From NCBI GenBank assembly GCA_937871355.1, contig CALMPX010000093.1:1-11599 (forward strand): DNA of 11,599 bases, read 5' to 3'. Below, piece after piece: positions 7,730 through 11,599 of this stretch (position 1 is the first letter of the stretch; the number at the start of each line of letters is the position of its first letter). The position numbers were made by a program, and so were the translations under genes. The notes under the pieces are model-generated. The model worked only from the letters and a program-made list of their open reading frames with translations, was not told the DNA's origin and made no database searches. The DNA is from an uncultured Bdellovibrio sp. GTDB taxonomy: Bacteria > Bdellovibrionota > Bdellovibrionia > Bdellovibrionales > Bdellovibrionaceae.

Positions 7730-8611
7730 TTAATCAAAACGTTCGATATAATTGCAGCGCTGGCAAAGATCCTCGATGAGAACACGGTCTTGAAAGCCTT
7801 TTCGTAAGGCTATGGCGCGCGGGCTAGCCAGTATTGAAATAATGTCATGGTCGTTAACGTTCCCGAGGGGAATGCCAGACTCTTTGTCTAAACAGCAAGG
7901 GACCACCGTCCCATCGGCCAGAATTCCGAAGTGCGACTTGAGTCCTAAGCAGGTTCCTCGAGTTCCTATGATCGGTAGATCCAAAGCAGGCCAAGTAAAT
8001 TCTGTATCGTAATGAAGGTAAAGTCGGTTTTTAATTTTAATACTTTTTTCAGATTTGACATCGATGTGTTTATCGATCGTTAGACCGTAATATTTTTCAA
8101 TGCGACTTAAGATCGAAGTGTTTTTCTCATCTAAACCTCGAGGTTCGTCTAAATTCCATAGGCGATAGTTGATATATAAATCGGGACGTTTTTCGAAAGC
8201 TATTTCGGTGTAGTTAAAAATCTTTTCTAAATACTGAGAGGGATCACGGTCCGGATAGTTATCATTGAAACTATGAAGTGAGAAATTGATCTGGCGAATA
8301 ATCGGATGAAGCAAAGTGGCTATTTTATCATCGCGAAGCAAAACGCCATTGGTCACAAAAAAGACGCGTGTTTCGTATTTCGCACAAATTTCAATCAATT
8401 GAGACAGGTGAGGATGAACCAGTGGGTCCCCCATCAGATGCAGACAGACCTGATCGGTTAAGGGTGAGACTTGTTGAATTATTTTTTCAAATAATTCAAC
8501 CGTCATTATTTTTTTTTCACGAATAACTTCTGGACAGAAGCTACATTGAAGATTGCAGATATTACTGATCTCAATGTTGATTTTAGCAAAACGTTTTGTA
8601 CTTTTTTTCAA
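7730..8611 (-). CDS. Radical SAM protein with SPASM-type C-terminal domain
   Basis: This 293-residue enzyme uses a 4Fe-4S cluster to split S-adenosylmethionine and start radical chemistry. The cluster motif is C19-NLQ-C23-SF-C26, and GDP at 61-63 takes the place of the usual GEP that holds the methionine group. A TIM-barrel core follows (FFVTNGVLL at 84-92, INFSLHSF at 108-115). The C-terminal part holds C221, C239, C240, C283 and C286 in GILADGTVVPCCLD and LCQRCNYIE, the pattern of a SPASM domain binding one or two more clusters. SPASM enzymes often modify peptides or proteins; the substrate here is unknown. The start is TTG (8609-8611): it is the only start codon in frame between the upstream stop and the cysteine motif, and no Shine-Dalgarno is seen. 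The upstream repeat-protein stop (8615-8617) is in the same frame, one codon away. Confidence 0.85.
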   Translation of the reverse strand: MKKSTKRFAKINIEISNICNLQCSFCPEVIREKKIMTVELFEKIIQQVSPLTDQVCLHLMGDPLVHPHLSQLIEICAKYETRVFFVTNGVLLRDDKIATLLHPIIRQINFSLHSFNDNYPDRDPSQYLEKIFNYTEIAFEKRPDLYINYRLWNLDEPRGLDEKNTSILSRIEKYYGLTIDKHIDVKSEKSIKIKNRLYLHYDTEFTWPALDLPIIGTRGTCLGLKSHFGILADGTVVPCCLDKESGIPLGNVNDHDIISILASPRAIALRKGFQDRVLIEDLCQRCNYIERFD

Positions 8612-8614
8612 AAA

Positions 8615-9250
8615 TTAATTCACACGAACTAAGTCAGCGTCGTTCCAATTTCCACCGATACCATTGGTATCTAAAAAGCGAAGAACATAATTTCCGTTAT
8701 ATTCAATGCCAACGATTTGAACTTGGCGGTAGTTTCTTTTGATATTGAAAGCTAAATTTCCCACACAAAACTGACGACCACAGCCGTAGGGGAAGGCTAA
8801 GTCTGAAATAGCCCAATTACCACCAACACCATTGTTATCAAGAAATTGAAGTACAAAAGTTCCATTGCTCGCTAAACCTACAACTTGAGTCATGCGATAA
8901 TCACGTTTTGTATTAAATAAACGATCCCCGATGCAAACTCGGTTTTGACAGCCACGCATGACCGCGAGATCAGCGCGTCCCCAGTTACCACCGATGCCTC
9001 CGGTATCAAGGAAGCGAAGTATAAAAGTACCTTTGTTTTCGATCGCGACAACAACGGCTTTGCGGTAATCACGCAGAACATTGATAACGGTATCGCCTTC
9101 GCAAATTTCATAGAGGCATGAACCGTGGTAAGCCGGTGGATTATACGGAGGTGGTTTCGGTGATGGAGGGCCTGGAACAAGTTGTGCGGAAGAGAATTGG
9201 GCTGCAACAAGAATAGCAAACACAGAAATTAAACTGAAATATCGTTTCAT
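8615..9250 (-). CDS. Exported protein with three 56-residue GNW repeats
   Basis: This 211-residue protein is not a family I can name. Residues 1-22 are a Sec signal peptide (KRYF, a hydrophobic core, FSSA), followed by a proline-rich linker at 24-39 (VPGPPSPKPPPYNPP). Three tandem repeats have an exact 56-residue period. Each begins with a cysteine pair C-x4-C (45/50, 101/106, 157/162) followed by GD or GN, then an R-D/N-Y-R stretch, a beta-rich NG-x-F/Y-VLRFLD segment, and GxGGNW (85-90, 141-146, 197-202). The paired cysteines probably form one disulfide per repeat. A small beta-domain fold exposed in the periplasm or on the surface is likely. The ATG has a strong AAGGAG (9256-9261 on the minus strand). 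It is the first gene of the run with the radical SAM gene and pgi. Confidence 0.85.
   Translation of the reverse strand: MKRYFSLISVFAILVAAQFSSAQLVPGPPSPKPPPYNPPAYHGSCLYEICEGDTVINVLRDYRKAVVVAIENKGTFILRFLDTGGIGGNWGRADLAVMRGCQNRVCIGDRLFNTKRDYRMTQVVGLASNGTFVLQFLDNNGVGGNWAISDLAFPYGCGRQFCVGNLAFNIKRNYRQVQIVGIEYNGNYVLRFLDTNGIGGNWNDADLVRVN
8618..9116 (-). repeat. Three tandem in-gene repeats of 168 bases
   Basis: The repeated part of the exported protein is three units of 56 codons (168 bases) in the same frame, from the first repeat cysteine (codon 45) to the end of the gene. The third unit stops one or two residues short of a full length. Protein motifs are kept (cysteine pair, FLD, GGNW) while the DNA has diverged between units. 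This suggests an old duplication under selection for protein sequence rather than a recent slippage event. Confidence 0.8.
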
Positions 9251-9280
9251 CGTGACTCCTTGGTTTTTACCTTAATTCAC

Positions 9281-9308
9281 GTTAAATAAAAGCGGAACAA
9301 GCTGTCAA
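9281..9308 (-). promoter_or_regulatory. Candidate promoter for the repeat protein, radical SAM and pgi genes
   Basis: On the minus strand a perfect -35 box TTGACA (plus-strand 9303-9308) is followed by a 16-base spacer and TTTAAC (9281-9286, four of six matches to TATAAT). Transcription would start near 9274, about 23 bases before the ATG at 9250, leaving room for the strong AAGGAG site. Its -35 box lies 14 bases from the -35 box of the divergent promoter. Confidence 0.5.
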
Positions 9309-9322
9309 CAGAGAATATAGCT

Positions 9323-9351
9323 TTGACCGATTCATTTGTTGTTCATACAGT
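9323..9351 (+). promoter_or_regulatory. Candidate promoter for the dienelactone-hydrolase-like gene
   Basis: The -35 box TTGACC (9323-9328, five of six matches), a 17-base spacer and the -10 box TACAGT (9346-9351, four of six matches) face the hydrolase gene. The start point would fall near 9358, directly before the AGGAG ribosome site at 9359-9363, so the leader would be only about 11 bases. It is back to back with the divergent promoter at 9281-9308. Confidence 0.5.
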
Positions 9352-9368
9352 ATTTCATAGGAGATTTT

Positions 9369-10163
9369 ATGAAAAAAAATAACTTTATTTTACTGGCTTT
9401 GGTTTTATTGGCTTCTGTGGTTTCTCAAGCCATCGAATTAAAAAAACAATCTGTCAATTACGGCACGGCGGATAAAAAATTTGTGGGATATTTAACTCAG
9501 CCTAAAACCATAAATAAAATGACTCCAGCCATTTTGATTGTGCACAACTGGATGGGGCTGACTGACGAAACGAAACATCAAGCTGATCGTTTTGCTGAAT
9601 TGGGTTATGTGGTGTTTGCGGCTGATATCTACGGTAAAGGTCAAAACCCTCAAGAAGCCAAAGCGGCTGGGGAATTGGCCGGGAAATATAAAAAAGATCG
9701 TGGGCTTTTTCGTGAAAATTTAACATTAGCTTTAAATGAATTGAAAAAACAAAAAAATGTCGACGTCAAGCAATTGGCGGTAGCAGGGTATTGCTTCGGG
9801 GGAACAGGTTCTATCGAGTTAGCTAGAACCGGTGCTGACTTAGTCGGAGTTATTTCTTTCCATGGTGGTTTAGATAGTCCTACACCAACTGATGGAAAAA
9901 ATATTAAAGCTAAAGTTTTAGCTTTTCATGGTGCTGATGATCCTTATGTGGCAGCCGCAGATTTAACGGCCTTTGAAGATGAAATGAGAAATAATAAAAT
10001 TGATTTTCAATTAGTTAAATATGGAAATACCGTTCATTCATTTACTGAAAAAGCCGCCGGAAATGATAACTCTAAGGGAGCCGCCTATAATGCATCGGCT
10101 GACGTTCGTTCCTTTAAGTCCGCTCAAAATTTTCTTGCTGAGATTTTCAAGAAGAATAAATAG
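9369..10163 (+). CDS. Exported dienelactone-hydrolase family protein
   Basis: This 264-residue alpha/beta hydrolase is of the dienelactone hydrolase family. Residues 1-21 are a Sec signal peptide (KKNN, LLALVLLASVVSQA), so unlike the classical cytoplasmic enzyme it is exported. The fold starts with PAILIVHNWMGLTDE (53-67). The nucleophile is cysteine C142 in GYCFGG, as in true dienelactone hydrolases. The acid is D191 in GADDPYV and the base H223 in TVHSFT, so the triad is complete. The natural substrate is unknown; the family hydrolyses lactones and esters. The start chosen is ATG at 9369, because AGGAG at 9359-9363 precedes it by five bases and a signal peptide begins there. An in-frame TTG at 9336 lies inside the promoter and is unlikely. 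The gene has its own promoter and terminator, so it is probably transcribed alone. Confidence 0.9.
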   Translation: MKKNNFILLALVLLASVVSQAIELKKQSVNYGTADKKFVGYLTQPKTINKMTPAILIVHNWMGLTDETKHQADRFAELGYVVFAADIYGKGQNPQEAKAAGELAGKYKKDRGLFRENLTLALNELKKQKNVDVKQLAVAGYCFGGTGSIELARTGADLVGVISFHGGLDSPTPTDGKNIKAKVLAFHGADDPYVAAADLTAFEDEMRNNKIDFQLVKYGNTVHSFTEKAAGNDNSKGAAYNASADVRSFKSAQNFLAEIFKKNK

Positions 10164-10211
10164 TCTTGTCGCCGAAAACATGACGGCAGAACAATCGGGA
10201 ATTTTTTTTAC

Positions 10212-10246
10212 AAAAGGGTTTAAGTTTAAAAACTTAAACCCTTTTT
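10212..10246 (+). terminator. Strong hairpin terminator after the dienelactone-hydrolase-like gene
   Basis: A perfect 15-base-pair stem has left arm AAAAGGGTTTAAGTT (10212-10226), loop TAAA (10227-10230) and right arm AACTTAAACCCTTTT (10231-10245), followed by one more T. It begins 48 bases after the stop. A short GGGG/CCCC hairpin (10257-10271) followed by CTTTATTTTATT may be a weaker second stop. Confidence 0.85.
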
Positions 10247-10297
10247 CATATTACTTGGGGAAAAATACCCCCTTTATTTTATTATTTACACATTGAA

Positions 10298-10331
10298 TTG
10301 ACGATTTTCTTGATGCCGACGACCATCGGCA
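10298..10331 (+). promoter_or_regulatory. Weak promoter candidate overlapped by an inverted repeat
   Basis: Upstream of the OmpA-type lipoprotein, TTGACG (10298-10303, five of six matches) and GACCAT (10321-10326, three of six) are 17 bases apart. An inverted repeat TGCCGA (10314-10319), CGACCA loop, TCGGCA (10326-10331) overlaps the -10 position. It could be an operator or a leader hairpin. The -10 match is poor, so the promoter may lie elsewhere. Confidence 0.25.
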
Positions 10332-10362
10332 AGAACAATAAACATGACCAAGGAGAATCAGT

Positions 10363-11599
10363 ATGAAGTTACATATCAAGCCTTTAATTCTAATCGGGGC
10401 ATTTGCTTTTGCCGCCTGTTCAACACCAGCGCCAAAAGGTGAACTTTCAAGTTCATCAAACCCACAGGAAGAAATTGCATCATTATCTGCCGATATGAAT
10501 ACAGCTCAGCTAAAGAATGTTGATGTATTAGCTCGTGAAGATTATAAAAAAGCTGTGCAAGCTTTTGGTCAAGCCAAATCAGACTATGCCGCTAATAAAG
10601 ATCAAGAAAAAGTCATCAACAGTCTTCGGTTCAGTCGGTCCTATTTAAAATCAGCGACAATCACAGCGGCCAGTCGCCAAGGTAAAGCGCCCGGCGTTTT
10701 TGAATCTCGTCAAAACGCGATCAAGGCCGGTGCTACAAAATATCCTGAATTAAAAAAAGAATGGGCTGATACAGATGATGATGTCGCCGATGAAGCGCGC
10801 GAATTAGAAAAAGTTAGCGCAAAAAATTTAGTTCAATTTCAAGGTCGTTATGCCGTGTTAGAGCAAAAAGCTGTGATACAAACTCAACTAGCTGATGCGA
10901 AAGCTCAATTCAATGCAGCCACAACTGATCGTGCAGCAAAAAAAGCGCCACAATCGTATCGTAAAGCTGAGATGAGCATCAAGGGTGCAGAAACCGTTAT
11001 TGCCTCTCATGTTAAGGATCCAGCGGGCTATCAAAAAGCTGTCAATTCAGCTAATACCGATGCTAACTTCCTCAATGATGTGATGAATACAATTAAGCAA
11101 AATGATGATATTGCTGAATTAGCCGCGATTAAAATCGTTCGTCAAAATCAACAGATTTCAGGTTTGAAAACAAACTTAACTCAATCCGAGCTAGCCGTAG
11201 CAGGTGTTAAATCGGAATTAGATGACACGAATAAAACTTTAGAAGAAAAACAAAAAGCTTTAGAAGATAGCGGTAAAGCCATTCGAGAAAAAGAAAGCGC
11301 TTTAATCGCAACGGAAAAAGACTTATCTAAAGCGCAATCAAGTGTAGCATTGCAAACCGCGATTGAAAAATCACGTCGACAATTTTCTCCGACTGAGGCA
11401 GAAGCCTACCAGCAAGGAAGTAACTTATTGATTCGTCTGAAATCAATGAACTTTGCTAATGGCAAAGCGGAGCTTCCAAATCAATCCATGGCGTTATTAG
11501 CTAAGATTACAGAGGTCGCCAAATCTTTAAACGCTAAAGAAATTAAAGTGGAAGGTCACACGGATTCTGTCGGAGCAAGTGACTTGAATAAAAAGCTTT
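10363..11599 (+). CDS. OmpA-domain lipoprotein with long coiled coil (cut by window edge)
   Basis: The 412 codons visible are the N-terminal part of a protein that continues past the window. Residues 1-18 are a lipoprotein signal peptide ending AFAFAAC, so C19 is probably the lipidated residue; F at -3 is less usual than leucine. Residues 20-255 are alanine-, lysine- and glutamate-rich helix (for example VLAREDYKKAVQAFGQAK). About 256-335 is a coiled coil (SELDDTNKTLEEKQKALED). From about 345 an OmpA peptidoglycan-binding domain begins (MNFANGKAELPNQSMALL), with VEGHTDSVGASD at 396-407. The rest of the domain is outside. It should tie the outer membrane to peptidoglycan, with the helices as a spacer. 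The ATG follows AAGGAG (10350-10355) by seven bases. Confidence 0.88.
   Translation, partial: MKLHIKPLILIGAFAFAACSTPAPKGELSSSSNPQEEIASLSADMNTAQLKNVDVLAREDYKKAVQAFGQAKSDYAANKDQEKVINSLRFSRSYLKSATITAASRQGKAPGVFESRQNAIKAGATKYPELKKEWADTDDDVADEARELEKVSAKNLVQFQGRYAVLEQKAVIQTQLADAKAQFNAATTDRAAKKAPQSYRKAEMSIKGAETVIASHVKDPAGYQKAVNSANTDANFLNDVMNTIKQNDDIAELAAIKIVRQNQQISGLKTNLTQSELAVAGVKSELDDTNKTLEEKQKALEDSGKAIREKESALIATEKDLSKAQSSVALQTAIEKSRRQFSPTEAEAYQQGSNLLIRLKSMNFANGKAELPNQSMALLAKITEVAKSLNAKEIKVEGHTDSVGASDLNKKL

Noticed and set aside
8609..8617. Single split gene: repeat protein and radical SAM as a fusion broken by a stop mutation
   Set aside because: An iron-sulfur radical SAM enzyme would not be expected behind a Sec signal peptide, and both proteins look complete on their own.
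8618..9116. Tandem repeats considered as a CRISPR array
   Set aside because: The period is 168 bases, the units are coding and diverged, and there are no short identical repeats with unique spacers.
8890..9219. Open frame of 109 codons on the minus strand in another frame of the repeat protein
   Set aside because: The length is explained by the repeated DNA keeping the second frame open. It lacks its own ribosome site, whereas the main frame has a signal peptide and AAGGAG.
9336..9368. Upstream TTG start adding 11 residues to the dienelactone-hydrolase-like protein
   Set aside because: It has no ribosome site, lies inside the candidate promoter, and would put extra residues ahead of a normal signal peptide. 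ATG at 9369 has AGGAG at the right distance.
10021..10296. Open frame of 91 codons overlapping the hydrolase end
   Set aside because: It is in another frame of the hydrolase gene and runs straight through the strong terminator hairpin at 10212-10246.

Overview
The window comes from an AT-rich bacterial chromosome. The gene set points to a Gram-negative of the Bdellovibrionota or a related former deltaproteobacterial group. It combines a two-subunit topoisomerase VI, exported thioredoxin/TPR and GNW-repeat proteins, an OmpA-type lipoprotein and a short glucose-6-phosphate isomerase. This placement is inferred from gene content and style; no marker gene such as rRNA is present.

Layout. Bases 1-718 (+) hold the cut-off end of a BrnT-type toxin, its ribbon-helix-helix antitoxin and a small HNH nuclease, each overlapping the next. 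Bases 830-2227 (-) encode an exported thioredoxin-fold protein with a TPR-like C-terminal half. Bases 2363-6438 (+) form one tight run: topoisomerase VI subunit B, subunit A, an alpha/beta hydrolase and a small single-pass membrane protein. A good promoter lies at 2243-2270. Bases 6452-9250 (-) form a second run, transcribed in the order exported 56-residue-repeat protein, radical SAM/SPASM protein, glucose-6-phosphate isomerase. A compact divergent promoter region (9251-9368) separates this run from an exported dienelactone-hydrolase-like protein (9369-10163, +), which ends at a strong hairpin terminator. The last gene (10363 to the edge, +) is a coiled-coil OmpA-domain lipoprotein that runs off the window.

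How the genes fit together. Topoisomerase VI B and A are the two halves of one ATP-dependent type IIB enzyme and are certainly partners. Toxin and antitoxin are a textbook pair, and the third overlapping gene (HNH) is the unusual addition. The repeat protein and radical SAM gene are separated by only three bases in the same reading frame, and the radical SAM gene has a TTG start and no visible ribosome site. That suggests coupled translation and perhaps a substrate-enzyme relationship, which is unproven. No CRISPR array, insertion sequence, tRNA or rRNA was seen.
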